Assembly (NCBI GenBank): GCA_902729315.2
Contig: LR746272.1
Coordinates: 5,145,772 to 5,209,771 of the forward strand
DNA: 64,000 bases
DNA from: Spirodela intermedia
Lineage: Eukaryota > Streptophyta > Magnoliopsida > Alismatales > Araceae
Reading direction: 5' to 3'
In this document: positions 63,908-64,000 of the stretch, piece by piece
Layout: every line of letters begins with the position of its first letter
How positions within the stretch are numbered: position 1 is the first letter of the stretch
The notes under the pieces: model-generated
Databases searched by the model: none
Told to the model about the DNA's origin: nothing
The model's input: the letters and a program-made list of their open reading frames with translations, nothing else
Translations under genes and position numbers: made by a program

Positions 63908-64000
63908 ACTTACTCACTCACTCACTCACTCACTCTTTCTCTCTCTCTCGCTCTCTCCCTCCCTCTCTCTCTCTCCCTCTCTCGCTCTCTCCCTCCCTCT
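61426..64000. other. Intergenic with several GA/CT microsatellites
   Basis: Upstream region of the PRE-like gene, then spacer. No recognised gene; frames at 62425-62709, 62973-63455 and 63406-63708 lack any family motif I know. Microsatellites: GA at about 61682-61714, GA at 62322-62350, GA at 62833-62871, CT at 63283-63300. Confidence 0.5.
63845..64000. repeat. Long (CT)n / (CTCA)n microsatellite running off the window
   Basis: (CT)n from about 63845 to 63902, then CTCA-type repeats to about 63935, then interrupted CT/CCCT repeats to the end. The length is unknown because the window stops inside it. Confidence 0.95.

Noticed and set aside
63845-64000. Possible CRISPR-like or satellite array at the window end
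   Set aside because: Simple CT/CTCA microsatellite without spacers or longer unit.

Overview
The window looks like flowering-plant nuclear DNA. Genes have GT-AG introns and TATA boxes, and the products are plant-only families: a PBL-type receptor-like cytoplasmic kinase, a FOUR LIPS/MYB88-type MYB, an HD-Zip I factor, a glutaredoxin-domain protein of the Grl type, DUF538 proteins and a PRE/ILI atypical HLH protein. GC-rich coding exons inside AT-rich, transposon-filled spacers suggest a monocot, but that is inference only. Long GA/CT microsatellites sit in leaders, introns and flanks of many genes.

Layout. 1-9.7 kb is a gene-dense GC-rich island, all on the minus strand: kinase 5' part (1-832), an 11-exon FLP/MYB88 gene (2267-4571) and a 3-exon HD-Zip I gene (7470-9199). 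10.7-17.4 kb has exon-like pieces of an unrecognised gene family on either side of a decayed Copia element (12272-16934). A single-exon Grl-type gene lies at 18842-20128. 21-56 kb is nested retrotransposon territory: Copia elements and at least six LTRs of one Ty3/gypsy family (Athila/Tat-like integrase), two with exact 5-bp target-site duplications. 57-64 kb returns to genic DNA, with a PRE-like gene at 61024-61425.

A dispersed DUF538 cluster runs through the retrotransposon region. It has three copies whose coding sequence looks identical by eye (27430, 39491, 42574), one frameshifted copy that also lost its TATA segment (57755), and two relics (about 25.4 kb on the minus strand, 59.5 kb on the plus strand). 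Flank comparison shows a mosaic: copy 3 has the upstream side of copy 2 and the downstream side of copy 1, down to a shared truncated Copia LTR with one mismatch seen.

The most unusual signal is inside the gypsy LTRs, antisense to them: a plant snRNA-type upstream sequence element (GTCCCACATCG), exactly 25 bases, then TATATAG, which is U6-like Pol III spacing. It is followed by a GC-rich stretch of about 185 nt without T-runs that ends at a T4/T5 run. A hairpin in that stretch keeps its pairing through apparently compensatory changes between copies. A diverged relative at 52.9-53.3 kb has the same geometry. This is a candidate LTR-embedded small RNA gene; transcription cannot be shown from sequence.
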